A stretch of DNA of 64,000 bases from Acidobacteriota bacterium (GCA_031296115.1 JARLGI010000019.1:62001-126000); one strand, 5' to 3'; shown: positions 1-8,892, counted from the first letter of the stretch. Notes: generated from the letters alone by a model not told the origin. Program-made: numbers and translations.

Positions 1-2
1 TA

Positions 3-212
3 TATTGGGCCATGACCGGACTGCACGCTCTACACATGATCATCGGGGTCGGCCTGGTTTTGTGGATCGTGCTTGCCGGCTTGAGAGGCGCGTTCACGCC
101 GCATTACTACAATCCCGTGGAGAATGTGGGCTTGTACTGGCACTTTGTTGACTTGGTCTGGATTTATCTGTTTCCACTGCTCTATCTCATCAGCAAGAAG
201 CACGGCGGTTAA
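3..212 (+). CDS. Cytochrome c oxidase subunit III, C-terminal part
   Basis: The gene enters from the left edge and only its last 69 codons are visible. The protein reads [15 protein letters not shown] and then hydrophobic segments, which matches the last two helices of the heme-copper oxidase subunit III family. Subunit III is a membrane protein that stabilises the catalytic core of the terminal oxidase. The stop lies 2 nt before the start of subunit IV, so the two are in one operon. The true start is outside the window. Family assignment is firm; the type of oxidase cannot be judged from this fragment. Confidence 0.85.
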   Translation, partial: YWAMTGLHALHMIIGVGLVLWIVLAGLRGAFTPHYYNPVENVGLYWHFVDLVWIYLFPLLYLISKKHGG

Positions 213-214
213 CC

Positions 215-544
215 ATGGAAAACAACCAGCAGCACGACGAATCGGTAGTAGGACACATCGCCCCGGCCAGCATGTATGTCGCGATCTGGGCGGTCTTAAT
301 GGCGTTTACCGCAATCACGGTGTTCGCCGCCACCATCGAGCTTCACGTGTTCAATATTGTGGTGGCACTGGTCATCGCCACCATCAAGGGCACGCTGGTG
401 GTTCTGTTCTTCATGCATTTACGCTACAGCACCAAGCTGACCATGGTTACGGTAGTGGCTTCCATCTTCTTCCTTTTCATATTGTTCGGACTCACCATGA
501 CCGACTATTTGTCGCGTGGCTGGCTTACCTACCCGGGTCACTGA
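215..544 (+). CDS. Cytochrome c oxidase subunit IV (prokaryotic type)
   Basis: A 109-residue protein with three predicted membrane segments (about residues 20-42, 46-68 and 75-98). It has the features of the small bacterial subunit IV family (CyoD/CtaF-like): a short polar N-terminus, a histidine in the first helix-loop (ELHVFN) and the FFMHLRYS segment. It is an accessory membrane subunit thought to assist assembly of the oxidase. ATG start, 2 nt after subunit III, as usual for cox operons. It is the last gene of the operon, since a strong terminator follows. Confidence 0.85.
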   Translation: MENNQQHDESVVGHIAPASMYVAIWAVLMAFTAITVFAATIELHVFNIVVALVIATIKGTLVVLFFMHLRYSTKLTMVTVVASIFFLFILFGLTMTDYLSRGWLTYPGH

Positions 545-561
545 GCCGTTGTTTCTTGCCG

Positions 562-593
562 GCGCTCCGCTGCGGCGGAGCGCTTTTGTTTTG
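562..593 (+). terminator. Rho-independent terminator of the cytochrome oxidase operon
   Basis: Perfect 9-bp stem GCGCTCCGC/GCGGAGCGC (562-570 and 575-583), loop TGCG, followed directly by TTTTGTTTT. It lies 18 nt after the subunit IV stop. Confidence 0.9.
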
Positions 594-715
594 CCGCGCC
601 GTTGCAGAAAGGTTACACGCCAGCCTCCCTGCAATAGTTTCATCATCCTGTAACAGGTCCGATGTACCTTATTGCTGTGATACCCACACAAGAAGGTTCA
701 TCGCCCACCGTCGGC

Positions 716-721
716 TACAAT
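716..721 (+). promoter_or_regulatory. Likely -10 element giving a leaderless or near-leaderless regulator mRNA
   Basis: TACAAT ends 6 nt before the GTG at 728. A transcript starting 7 nt downstream of the element would begin at the start codon itself. No clear -35 is seen and there is no Shine-Dalgarno before the GTG, which fits a leaderless message. An activator-dependent promoter is possible. Confidence 0.4.
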
Positions 722-727
722 ACAGCC

Positions 728-1423
728 GTGAAGCAAACCATCTTTGCCGTAGAAGACGACGCCGATATTTCGCGGCTGGTGCGTCACCATCTGGAAGGCG
801 CGGGCTACGCTGTGCGCAGCTTTGGAAGCGCCGCCGGTGTGATTACGGAAGCGGAGAGGCAGGCCCCGGCACTCTTTCTCCTGGACATCATGCTTCCCGG
901 CGGCAGCGGTCTTGAGCTCTGCCGCAGGATTCGTCAGAGTACTACTTTGGCGATGGCCCCGGTCATCTTCTTGACCGCGAAGACCAGCGAAGCCGACCGA
1001 GTGACTGGGTTGGACCTGGGCGCCGACGACTACATCCCCAAACCTTTCAGCCCGCGCGAACTGGTGGCCCGGGTGCGCGCCGTGCTGCGTCGCTTCGAGC
1101 GTCCCTTGGCGCCTATGATTGTGAAGGCCGGCGACATCGAGATCGACAGTGGCGGCATGACCCTGATCGTCCGAGAGCAGTTAACCCAGACTACCGCCAC
1201 CGAGTTTCGTCTGCTGGAATATCTGGCACGGCATCCGGGACGCGTTTTCACGCGCGATCAACTGCTCGATGCTGTCTGGCGCGACACCCACTATGTAACT
1301 CCACGCTCGGTGGATGTTTACGTGCGCCGGATTCGTGAGAAAATCGAGGCGAACCCTGACGAGCCCCTTTACCTGAGGACGGTACGCGGTGCTGGCTACC
1401 GCTTCGAGGTTCCCAAGGCGTAA
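728..1423 (+). CDS. PhoB-like response regulator (OmpR family)
   Basis: Two-component response regulator of 231 residues when started at GTG 728, which gives the usual receiver N-terminus (VKQTIFAVEDDADIS). A further-upstream ATG at 662 would add 22 atypical residues. The receiver domain (about 1-120) has the acidic pair Asp10/Asp11, the phospho-acceptor Asp53 in LLDIMLPG, and the KPF motif. A winged-helix DNA-binding domain (about 130-228) ends in the RTVRGAGYRFE motif typical of OmpR/PhoB members. The sensor kinase follows 11 nt downstream and the pst genes come next, so it very likely controls the phosphate-starvation response by binding PHO boxes such as those at 4126 and 5279. Confidence 0.9.
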   Translation: MKQTIFAVEDDADISRLVRHHLEGAGYAVRSFGSAAGVITEAERQAPALFLLDIMLPGGSGLELCRRIRQSTTLAMAPVIFLTAKTSEADRVTGLDLGADDYIPKPFSPRELVARVRAVLRRFERPLAPMIVKAGDIEIDSGGMTLIVREQLTQTTATEFRLLEYLARHPGRVFTRDQLLDAVWRDTHYVTPRSVDVYVRRIREKIEANPDEPLYLRTVRGAGYRFEVPKA

Positions 1424-1434
1424 AAGAGTCTCCT

Positions 1435-3162
1435 GTGAGAAGCCGCATCTTCCTCAAGCTGTTTTTCGCGGCACTGATTATCATCCTGGTGTGCAGTGTC
1501 ACCATGGACGTGCTCATTCGCCGCACATGGGAAGGAACGTTGCGCAGCGAGATCGAGACCTCCCTCCGCCAAAAGACCCTGATGTTCGCTTCCCGTGCGG
1601 AGAGCGCCTCTCCCGCCACCTTAGAGCAGATTGCTAGGGAAGCCTCGCGCGCCGGTGGGGCGCGTGTCACAGTCATTGATTCCACCGGCAAGGTGCTGGC
1701 TGACTCCGAAGCCCAGCCGGAAACGATGGAAAACCACGCTACGCGCCCGGAGTTTGTAGCCGCCTTGGGCGGCCAGGTAGGTAGTTCCACGCGGTTAAGT
1801 CACACGACCGGAGTCGAATTGCTTTATGTAGCGGCGCCGATTCCGGGTGGCGCAGTGCGTATGGCTTATCCGCTCTCGGCCATTCGGGCGGCCAATCGCA
1901 ATATTGACCGCGATCTCCTCGGAAGCTCGCTGGTGGCGGCCCTGACCGCACTCCTGCTGGCCTTTATCGCCACGCAATCCATCGGCCGCCGGCTATTGAG
2001 AATCACCGACTTTGCCGAGCGAGTCGCCACCGGCGACCTCTCGGCACGCATTCAGGAATCCTCCACCGACGAGATTGCGCACGTCGCGGCAGCGCTGGAC
2101 AAGACCGCCCGCAAGCTGGAAGACGGTTTCACCGCTGTGGAAAATGGCCGGCAGACCCTGGAGACGTTGTTGAACTCCATGCAGGAACCGGTGATTGCGG
2201 TGGCGCAGGATGGACGTGTGTTATGGGCGAACCAGCGCATGGAACGTTTGCTACCCAGTGGCATACGCCTGGGAGCACCGCTGGTGCAATCGGTGCGCGA
2301 CCCCGAGATCCTGAGCTCGGTGCAGAGCGCCATCGATACCCGCGACGTGACGGTGGAACGCGCGGCCAAAATCTTCTCCGGACGTATCTTCGATGTAACC
2401 GCCGCGCCGATGCCGGGCGGCGGTGTGGTTGCGGTCTTACACGACCAGACCGAAGTCGAACGCGTCGAGCGAACCCGGCGGGATTTCATCGCCAATGTTT
2501 CCCACGAACTGCGTACGCCGCTTACTTCCATCCAGGGGTACGCGGAAACCCTGTTGGAGAGTAACCATCTGCCGGAGCATGCGCGGGAGTTCGTCGATAT
2601 TATCCGCAAGAATGCGATGCGCATGGCGCGCCTGACCGAGGACCTGCTGGTGCTGGCGCGGGTTGAGTCGGGCGAGCAGAACTTCCATTTCCAGCTGATT
2701 CCTCCCCGGGAGCTACTGGAGGACGCGGTCCAGACCTTTCAAGACCTGGCGGATAGTTGGAATATCGAGCTGTCCATGATCAACACGGCAACCACGGCGG
2801 TGTGGGTGGATCGTGACGCCATCCACCAGGTGTTCTCCAACCTCATCGACAATGCCCTAAAATACGGCAATACCGGCAGAAAAATCCTCATCGGCGCCTG
2901 TGAAACACAAGAGGGCGTGGAGTTTTACGTTCGCGACTTTGGCGATGGTATTCCCAGCGAACACCTGCCAAGGCTCTTCGAGCGTTTTTACCGGGTGGAC
3001 AAGGCGCGTTCCCGGGAGTCGGGCGGTACCGGACTCGGCCTGGCGATCGCCAAGCATGTGGTTCGGGCTCATGGCGGTGCGATCAAAGCGGAGAGCGAGC
3101 TCAATCATGGCTCAACTTTCTACTTCACTCTGCCGCGACAGGATGTGCCAGTCCGGGTTTAG
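1435..3162 (+). CDS. PhoR-like sensor histidine kinase
   Basis: 575 residues, GTG start, directly after the response regulator. Membrane segment at about 7-27, extracytoplasmic region to about 160, second membrane segment at about 162-182, HAMP linker (about 183-235), a PAS-like region (about 245-340), the dimerisation/phospho-acceptor segment with His357 in VSHELRTPLTS, and an ATPase domain with DNALKYG, FGDGIP and GGTGLGLAIAKH boxes. Gene order (regulator, kinase, PhoU-like protein, pst) supports control of phosphate uptake. Unlike enterobacterial PhoR it keeps a substantial periplasmic domain, as in the Bacillus-type PhoR, so it may also sense an external signal. The signal cannot be deduced. 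Confidence 0.9.
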   Translation: MRSRIFLKLFFAALIIILVCSVTMDVLIRRTWEGTLRSEIETSLRQKTLMFASRAESASPATLEQIAREASRAGGARVTVIDSTGKVLADSEAQPETMENHATRPEFVAALGGQVGSSTRLSHTTGVELLYVAAPIPGGAVRMAYPLSAIRAANRNIDRDLLGSSLVAALTALLLAFIATQSIGRRLLRITDFAERVATGDLSARIQESSTDEIAHVAAALDKTARKLEDGFTAVENGRQTLETLLNSMQEPVIAVAQDGRVLWANQRMERLLPSGIRLGAPLVQSVRDPEILSSVQSAIDTRDVTVERAAKIFSGRIFDVTAAPMPGGGVVAVLHDQTEVERVERTRRDFIANVSHELRTPLTSIQGYAETLLESNHLPEHAREFVDIIRKNAMRMARLTEDLLVLARVESGEQNFHFQLIPPRELLEDAVQTFQDLADSWNIELSMINTATTAVWVDRDAIHQVFSNLIDNALKYGNTGRKILIGACETQEGVEFYVRDFGDGIPSEHLPRLFERFYRVDKARSRESGGTGLGLAIAKHVVRAHGGAIKAESELNHGSTFYFTLPRQDVPVRV

Positions 3163-3335
3163 CGGAGACTACTGCTGGAATTTCGCCGACAAAACTTTTA
3201 CCTCCATTTCATCGACGATTAACATCCCCCGTTTATCCTTCAGTTAACTTCATGCAACGAACTTTTGTGTCGGTTCAATGCGAACGGCGCAAACACGGTA
3301 GTGTCGGTGGACATCCTAAGTCTTATGAGACCTCA

Positions 3336-4064
3336 ATGAGCGCGGCCGACGCTGTACCTCTCAATCCCGGGCAGATCAAGGCGGAACTACAGCAACAAAC
3401 GCTGCAAGCCTGCCACGTAGCGCGCACTGCCGCAGGCATTGTCGCTGAGGGCATCGCTACCGGCGTCCCATCTCTCCTGGAGGGCGTTCGCGAGCGCGAA
3501 AAAGAACTCGATGCCCTGGACCGCTGCATCGACCAGGGCGTGACCGCGATCATCACAAAAGTCGACGAAGAACAGGCCTGCGAACTGCTGGCCAGCTTGA
3601 AGTTCATCATTGACCTCGAGCGGATTGGCGATCTGCTGCTCAATTGTGCCACCCGCGCCGCCACCGTCGGCAGTCGCATTGAGGTGCAGGACATTCGCGA
3701 CTTAACGGTCATGGCCTCGCGTCTGGAGAAGATGCTGGGCGATGTACATGACGCTTTCAGCCAGCGCGACCTTAACCGCGCCCTGGCCGTGCTGCGCTCC
3801 GACGCCGAACTCGATCGCCTGCGCAATCTCATCTTCCTGAGACATCTCGAAAACCACGACGGAGCACCCCGCCAGGAAAGCTTCCACGTGCTGTTTATGA
3901 CGCAGTCGCTGGAACGGGCGGGTGACCACGCGAAGAATCTGGCCGAAGAAATCTGCCACTTGGTCAGCGGCCACAGCGTCCGTCACGTTCTCCGCGCGTA
4001 CGACAAGCCGGTGGAACAAATGTTTATCGAGGACCTCCGGCGGCGCCAACAGAACGTGAAATAG
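3336..4064 (+). CDS. PhoU-domain protein (first of two)
   Basis: A helical protein of 242 residues with two PhoU-type three-helix repeats. The signature metal-binding segments appear as LKFIIDLERIGDLLLN and TQSLERAGDHAKNLAE. PhoU proteins are cytoplasmic negative regulators that couple the Pst transporter to the PhoR kinase. ATG 3336 is preferred over the ATG at 3252 because the intervening 28 residues show no PhoU similarity. It sits between the kinase and pstS, while a second, better-matching PhoU is at the usual place after pstB. Having two copies in one regulon suggests division of labour, but what this copy binds is unknown. Confidence 0.8.
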   Translation: MSAADAVPLNPGQIKAELQQQTLQACHVARTAAGIVAEGIATGVPSLLEGVREREKELDALDRCIDQGVTAIITKVDEEQACELLASLKFIIDLERIGDLLLNCATRAATVGSRIEVQDIRDLTVMASRLEKMLGDVHDAFSQRDLNRALAVLRSDAELDRLRNLIFLRHLENHDGAPRQESFHVLFMTQSLERAGDHAKNLAEEICHLVSGHSVRHVLRAYDKPVEQMFIEDLRRRQQNVK

Positions 4065-4125
4065 CTTGGTCCCTCATGGGTTTTGAAAAGATAAGCTCAG
4101 CCCTTCTTTATCCGAAATTCATTCC

Positions 4126-4147
4126 TATGTAACCGGACTGTAACAAT
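4126..4147 (+). promoter_or_regulatory. PHO-box-like direct repeat upstream of pstS
   Basis: Two TGTAAC hexamers at 4128 and 4139, exactly 11 nt apart (CTATGTAACCG then GACTGTAACAA). An 11-nt direct-repeat period is the known geometry of PhoB/PhoP binding sites. The site lies 57 nt upstream of the pstS start. Assignment is by pattern and context only. Confidence 0.6.
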
Positions 4148-4203
4148 CCGAAGGTAAAACCTTGGAGGAACTCATTTCTGGCCATATCTTAGGAGGAAAC
4201 TTC

Positions 4204-5214
4204 GTGAACCGTGCTCTCAGGCTGTTCATATGCATCGCTGTGCTCGCGACCTGCGCGTTTGCGCAGACAACACTGAACGGCGCCGGCGCCACCTTCCCCT
4301 ACCCGATTTACTCCAAGTGGTTCAACGAGTACCACAATCTACATTCCGACATTCAGATCAATTACCAGTCCATTGGCAGCGGCGGCGGTATTCGCCAGGT
4401 GCAGGCGGGAACCGTGGATTTTGGCGCTACCGACGGCCCCATGTCCGATGAGCAGATCTCGCAATCCAAGGTCAAGGTACTGCACGTTCCGGCGGTGCTG
4501 GGCGCGGTCGTTCCGGCCTACAACATTCCCGGAGTAAACGCGGAAGTGAAATTCACTCCCGACGTGCTGGCTGATATTTTCCTCGGCAAAATCACCAGTT
4601 GGAACGACGCCCGCATCGCCAAAGCCAATCCTGGCGTGAATTTCCCGAACCAGACCATCACCGTCGTACATCGTTCCGACGGCAGCGGTACCACTTACAT
4701 TTTCACCGACTACCTGTCGAAAGTAAGCCCGGACTGGCAGAACGTGGTAGGAAAGGGCACTTCAGTGAAGTGGCCCATCGGCTTGGGCGGCAAGGGCAAC
4801 GAAGGCGTTGCAGGGTCGATTCGGCAGCTGCCTGGCTCCGTCGGGTACATCGAGTTGATCTACGCGCTGCAGAACAAGATCCCCTTCGGCATCGTGCAGA
4901 ATTCCTCCAAGAACTTCATTAAGGCCAGCCTGGACAGCACCACGGCCGCAGCCGTTGGAGTCAAGGTGCCGGACGACTTCCGTGTGTCCATCACCAATCC
5001 TCCGGGTAAGAACGCCTACCCCATCGCCAGCTTTACCTGGCTGCTGGTTCCAACCAATCCGGCGGATGCCAAGAAGGGCAAGATCCTGAAGGACTTCCTG
5101 TTCTGGATGCTGGATTCAGGCCAAGGTATGGTGGAAGCGCTTTCCTATGCTCCACTTCCGAAGGAAGTCATGGAGAAGGAAAAGGCCGCCATCGCGAAGA
5201 TGGTGAAACCGTAA
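4204..5214 (+). CDS. pstS: Phosphate-binding protein PstS
   Basis: Periplasmic phosphate-binding lipoprotein-type protein of the high-affinity Pst transporter, 336 residues. GTG 4204 is chosen because AGGAGGAAA ends 5 nt before it and it starts a clean signal peptide (VNRALRLFICIAVLATCAFA) cleaved before QTTLNGAGATFPYPIY. No lipobox cysteine is present, so it is a soluble secreted form. Phosphate-contact motifs are visible: GAGATFPYPIYSKW, SIGSGGGIRQ, FGATDGPM and HRSDGSGTTYIFTDYL. An in-frame TTG at 4162 would give an implausible N-terminus. It is first in the pstSCAB-phoU operon and preceded by a PHO-box-like repeat. Confidence 0.95.
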   Translation: MNRALRLFICIAVLATCAFAQTTLNGAGATFPYPIYSKWFNEYHNLHSDIQINYQSIGSGGGIRQVQAGTVDFGATDGPMSDEQISQSKVKVLHVPAVLGAVVPAYNIPGVNAEVKFTPDVLADIFLGKITSWNDARIAKANPGVNFPNQTITVVHRSDGSGTTYIFTDYLSKVSPDWQNVVGKGTSVKWPIGLGGKGNEGVAGSIRQLPGSVGYIELIYALQNKIPFGIVQNSSKNFIKASLDSTTAAAVGVKVPDDFRVSITNPPGKNAYPIASFTWLLVPTNPADAKKGKILKDFLFWMLDSGQGMVEALSYAPLPKEVMEKEKAAIAKMVKP

Positions 5215-5231
5215 CGCCTTGACTCAAATGA

Positions 5232-5261
5232 GCCAACTCTCTCTCGTAAGGGGGAGTTGGC
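5232..5261 (+). other. Hairpin between pstS and pstC
   Basis: Perfect 8-bp stem GCCAACTC/GAGTTGGC (5232-5239 and 5254-5261), extendable by G-U pairs, 18 nt after the pstS stop, without a T-tract. It could stabilise the 3' end of pstS mRNA so that the binding protein is made in excess over the channel, as is common in binding-protein operons. Confidence 0.5.
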
Positions 5262-5278
5262 ATCCGTACAATCTCACT

Positions 5279-5299
5279 TCTGTAACTGTTCTGTAACAC
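5279..5299 (+). promoter_or_regulatory. PHO-box-like direct repeat upstream of pstC
   Basis: TTCTGTAACTG followed by TTCTGTAACAC, an 11-nt-phased duplication with TGTAAC at 5281 and 5292. It has the same half-site and spacing as the pstS copy. It suggests a second PhoB-controlled start for pstCAB-phoU. It ends at the base before the first pstC ATG, so the true pstC start may be further downstream. Confidence 0.6.
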
Positions 5300-6376
5300 A
5301 TGCCTGATAACGTCGACCCCATGAATCCGCCCGAACCGCTTGGAAAGCTACAAAGATCTGTCACGGCGATGCCTCCGCTGGCTCAGATGGACCAAACCAG
5401 GAAGCCCGGGCAGGGTTCGGCGGTGCTCCAGAAGATCCGTAGTTCCCAACCCCGCAGCAGCCGGATTCCAGATGCGACCTTTCGTGTGCTTATCGCTCTG
5501 ACCGCGGTTTCGGTGTTTGTAGTTGTCCTCCTGGTAGTTTGGGAGCTGATCGACAAGTCCAGGCTCTCGCTTCACCAGTTCGGAATCAGCTTCTTCTACG
5601 GCCACGACTGGGACCCGGTTAACGGCAATTTCGGAGCCATGCCGTTTATCTACGGCACTCTGGTTTCCTCGTTCCTGGCTTTGCTGCTTTCCGTGCCGCT
5701 GTCGATTGGCGTGGCCGTGTACATCACGGAGATGTGTCCCATTCGTTTGCGGGCCATACTTTCGTTCCTGGTGGAGCTGCTGGCAGCTATACCCAGCGTT
5801 ATCTATGGCTTGTGGGGCATCTTTGTGCTGGCTCCTCTGCTGCGCGAGTACGTGGAACCGTTTCTGGCCCGGACACTCGGCTGGACCGGCTTTTTCACCG
5901 GCCCGATGTATGGGCTAGGTATGCTGGCCGCGGGCATCATCATGGCCATCATGGTCGTCCCGGTGATCGCCTCCATTACCCGAGAGGTGATGACGGCAGT
6001 CCCGCAGAACCAGCGCGAGGCGGTGCTGGCGCTGGGAGCCACGCGCTGGGAGATGATCCGCATGGGGGTATTGCGGAACGCGCGCATTGGCATCGTCGGC
6101 GGCATTATCCTCGGACTGGGACGCGCGCTGGGCGAGACCATGGCAGTAACCATGGTGATCGGCAACCGCCCGGAAGTGGCCAAGTCGCTGTTCGCACCCG
6201 GGTACACCATGGCCAGCGTCATCGCCAACGAGTTCACCGAAGCCACCGGCGATCTGTATCTGAGCGCCCTGGTGGAAATCGGACTGGCGCTGTTCATCGT
6301 GACCCTTATTGTCAATGCCTTAGCACGGTTGCTGGTGTGGAGCATCACCGGCGGAACTCCGAGGGCCAGTGCCTGA
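5300..6376 (+). CDS. pstC: Phosphate ABC transporter permease PstC
   Basis: Inner-membrane channel subunit of the Pst transporter, 358 residues from the first ATG. An unusually long polar N-terminus (about residues 1-58) precedes the first helix (RVLIALTAVSVFVVVLLVVW). Six membrane segments follow, and the ATPase-contact loop reads TAVPQNQREAVLALGATRWE with the usual EAA-type glycine (ALGATRWEM). Alternative ATGs in frame lie at 5321, 5369 and 5387. The adjoining PHO box makes one of these more likely, because a promoter using that box would start transcription inside the first codons. It overlaps pstA by 8 nt. Confidence 0.93.
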   Translation: MPDNVDPMNPPEPLGKLQRSVTAMPPLAQMDQTRKPGQGSAVLQKIRSSQPRSSRIPDATFRVLIALTAVSVFVVVLLVVWELIDKSRLSLHQFGISFFYGHDWDPVNGNFGAMPFIYGTLVSSFLALLLSVPLSIGVAVYITEMCPIRLRAILSFLVELLAAIPSVIYGLWGIFVLAPLLREYVEPFLARTLGWTGFFTGPMYGLGMLAAGIIMAIMVVPVIASITREVMTAVPQNQREAVLALGATRWEMIRMGVLRNARIGIVGGIILGLGRALGETMAVTMVIGNRPEVAKSLFAPGYTMASVIANEFTEATGDLYLSALVEIGLALFIVTLIVNALARLLVWSITGGTPRASA

Positions 6377-7247
6377 TCCGTCCGCACAAACCGGGTCAAC
6401 GTCAGTTAGCTTGTGGCGTCGTGTCACCAATCAGGGCGCGACGATATTCGCCGTCGTGACTGCGATTGTGGTAATCCTTCCCCTGCTCGCCATCTTCGCC
6501 TACCTGGTTTTCAAGGGAATTGGCTCCGTGAATATAGCCTTCCTCACCCAGACCCCGAAACCTCCGGGTGAGACCGGCGGAGGCATGGCCAACGCCATCG
6601 TCGGCACCGGACTGATCTTGTTGGTTGCCAGCGCGATAGGGCTGCCTTTGGGCATCGGCGCCGGCATTTATCTGGCGGAATACGGCCGCAACCGCTTCGG
6701 CGACGTGATCCGCTTCACCGCGGACGTGTTGAACGGCGTGCCCTCGATCGTGATCGGCATTGCCGCCTATTCCCTGGTGGTGGTTCCGCAGAAGCACTTC
6801 TCGGCATTCTCCGGAGGCGTTGCGCTGGGCATCATGATGATTCCCACCGTCGCGCGAGCGACCGAAGAAATGTTGTTGATGGTGCCCAATGTGGTGCGCG
6901 AAGCAGCCTACGGACTCGGCATTCCCAAGTGGCGCACCACGCTTTCCATCTCGCTGCGTACCGCCTCGGCCGGCGTGATTACCGGCTGCATGCTGGCTTT
7001 CGCCCGCGTCGCCGGTGAAACGGCCCCGCTGCTGTTCACTGCTTTCGGAAACCAGTTCTGGAATTTGAAATTGAACCAGCCGACCGCTGCCCTGTCGTTG
7101 CAGGTGTTTACCTACGCGATCTCGCCCTATGACGACTGGCACAAGCAGGCCTGGGCCGGAGCGCTGATCCTGATCGTCTTGATCGTGGGTGCGGTGGCCG
7201 CCGTTCGTATCAGTACCAGCCGGGGCAAATTGAAGGGAGTCGGGTAG
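6369..7247 (+). CDS. pstA: Phosphate ABC transporter permease PstA
   Basis: Second channel subunit, 292 residues, six membrane segments. The EAA loop reads [15 protein letters not shown], and [15 protein letters not shown] is the segment conserved in PstA. The GTG start overlaps the pstC end, which implies translational coupling. PstA and PstC form the heterodimeric channel energised by PstB. Confidence 0.93.
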   Translation: MPDPSAQTGSTSVSLWRRVTNQGATIFAVVTAIVVILPLLAIFAYLVFKGIGSVNIAFLTQTPKPPGETGGGMANAIVGTGLILLVASAIGLPLGIGAGIYLAEYGRNRFGDVIRFTADVLNGVPSIVIGIAAYSLVVVPQKHFSAFSGGVALGIMMIPTVARATEEMLLMVPNVVREAAYGLGIPKWRTTLSISLRTASAGVITGCMLAFARVAGETAPLLFTAFGNQFWNLKLNQPTAALSLQVFTYAISPYDDWHKQAWAGALILIVLIVGAVAAVRISTSRGKLKGVG

Positions 7248-7252
7248 CTCGT

Positions 7253-8014
7253 ATGGGTGTAGGAATTGAAGTGCGTGGACTGAACGCCTGGTATGGCAAG
7301 AATCTGTCGCTGAAGTCCATCGACATGACTGTGCAGGCCAATCACGTCACTGCCGTGATTGGGCCTTCGGGCTGCGGCAAGAGCACTTTCGTCCGTTGCC
7401 TGAATCGCATGCACGAGACCATCCCGGAAGCCCACGCCGAAGGCCTGGTCAAGGTCGGCGAGATGGATGTTTACGGCAGCGGCTCGGACCCGGTGGAGGT
7501 GCGGCGGCGCATCGGTATGGTTTTCCAGAAGCCGAACCCGTTTCCCACGATGTCGGTTTACGGCAACGTGGCGGCGGGCTTGAAGTTGAACGGCTTGCGC
7601 AACCGTAAGCAGATGGACGAACTGGTGGAGCGCTCGCTGAAACTGGCCGCACTGTGGGACGAGGTAAAGGACGACCTGCACAAGAAGTCCGGAGCAAGCC
7701 TCTCCGGAGGACAACAGCAGCGACTGTGTATTGCGCGTTCGCTCGCGGTCGAGCCCGAAGTGCTGTTGATGGATGAACCGGCATCGGCGCTCGATCCCAT
7801 CTCGACCAGCAAGATTGAAGAACTCATCTTCCAGTTGAAACAGCACTATACGGTCGTGATTGTTACCCACAATATGCAGCAGGCCGCGCGCGTGGCCGAA
7901 TTTACCGGCTTTTTCCTCATGGGCAGCCTCATCGAGTACGACAAGACCGAGAAGATCTTTACCGCTCCCGCTGATAAGCGGACGGAAGACTACATCACAG
8001 GCAGGTTTGGATAA
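7253..8014 (+). CDS. pstB: Phosphate ABC transporter ATP-binding protein PstB
   Basis: ATPase of the Pst transporter, 253 residues. Walker A is GPSGCGKST, the Q-loop is [10 protein letters not shown], the signature is LSGGQQQRL and Walker B is [13 protein letters not shown], followed by a switch histidine in VTHNMQQA. The NRMHE segment after Walker A is typical of PstB. Start 5 nt after pstA; the stop overlaps the phoU start by one base (TAATG). Confidence 0.96.
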   Translation: MGVGIEVRGLNAWYGKNLSLKSIDMTVQANHVTAVIGPSGCGKSTFVRCLNRMHETIPEAHAEGLVKVGEMDVYGSGSDPVEVRRRIGMVFQKPNPFPTMSVYGNVAAGLKLNGLRNRKQMDELVERSLKLAALWDEVKDDLHKKSGASLSGGQQQRLCIARSLAVEPEVLLMDEPASALDPISTSKIEELIFQLKQHYTVVIVTHNMQQAARVAEFTGFFLMGSLIEYDKTEKIFTAPADKRTEDYITGRFG

Positions 8015-8682
8015 TGCGAAGCCGCTTTCAGCAGGGACTGGACGAACTGAAAGAAAAGCTCTTGAAGATGGGCGGTCTCGCCGAACAGGCCATCGACCGC
8101 GCCACCGAAGCCTATCGCACCCGCGACAGCAAGTTCTGCCAGATGGTGCTGACGGGCGAAAACGCCATCAACGACGCCGAGCGGGAAATCGATGAGCTGG
8201 CGCTGGATCTGCTCGCCATGCAGCAGCCCATGGCCATCGACCTGCGATTCATCCTCGCGGTGCTGAAGATCAATGCCGACCTGGAGCGCGTGGGCGATCA
8301 GGCGGTCAACATCGCCCAGCGGGTGCTCGACCTTATCAGTGAGCCGGAACTGTCCCTGCCGGTTGACATTCCGCGCATGGCCGACAGCGTCAGCACCATG
8401 GTGCAGCGCGCGCTGGAGTCCTTCCTCGATGGCCGCGCCGAGGTGGCCGAGGCAGTCCTGCAGATGGACGGCATCATCGATCGCATGAAGGATGAGGCGT
8501 TCGTAATTCTCGTGCGGAGGATGCACGACGACCCGCAATGTACGCGCCAGGCGCTCAACGTCCTGCTGATCGCGCGCGCCCTGGAACGCATCGCCGACCA
8601 CGCCACCAATATCGCGGAGGACGTCATCTTCTGGGTGCGTGGCGCCGACGTGCGCCACGGAGGCGCTCACTTTCGCGAATAG
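8014..8682 (+). CDS. phoU: Phosphate signalling regulator PhoU
   Basis: 222-residue PhoU with two three-helix bundles. Metal-cluster segments are LKINADLERVGDQAVNIAQ and ARALERIADHATNIAED. The position directly after pstB with an overlapping start/stop is the standard arrangement. It links Pst transport activity to the PhoR kinase and restrains it in high phosphate. It is the last gene of the operon; no strong terminator was found directly after it. Confidence 0.94.
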   Translation: MRSRFQQGLDELKEKLLKMGGLAEQAIDRATEAYRTRDSKFCQMVLTGENAINDAEREIDELALDLLAMQQPMAIDLRFILAVLKINADLERVGDQAVNIAQRVLDLISEPELSLPVDIPRMADSVSTMVQRALESFLDGRAEVAEAVLQMDGIIDRMKDEAFVILVRRMHDDPQCTRQALNVLLIARALERIADHATNIAEDVIFWVRGADVRHGGAHFRE

Positions 8683-8763
8683 CATTTCCCGCACTTCGTA
8701 AGCGAACCCCGAGAGAGCCAATCTGCGTGCCTCGCAAACTCCGAGTTGTGCCTCCCCTGACGC

Positions 8764-8799
8764 ACAAAAAACCAGCCAGTCGTTACGAGCACTGGCTGG
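8764..8799 (-). terminator. Possible Rho-independent terminator on the minus strand
   Basis: Perfect 9-bp inverted repeat CCAGCCAGT/ACTGGCTGG (8772-8780 and 8791-8799). On the minus strand it is followed by TTTTTTG, the form of an intrinsic terminator. No minus-strand gene ends here, so it may belong to an unannotated transcript or be a relic of the decayed insertion sequence at 8893-9036. Confidence 0.45.
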
Positions 8800-8892
8800 G
8801 AGGAACAGCATGAGGAAACGCTCAATCAGGAGGTCGCACCGCTTCTCACAGCCTTCATCGGCGATCGGTGGCAATCCTTGAGCCTTTTTTAG

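Noticed and set aside
3219-3250. TTAACAT ... TTAACTT repeats before the first PhoU-like gene as a third PHO box
   Set aside because: The half-sites are 25 nt apart, not a multiple of 11, and the hexamer differs from the TGTAAC pairs at pstS and pstC.
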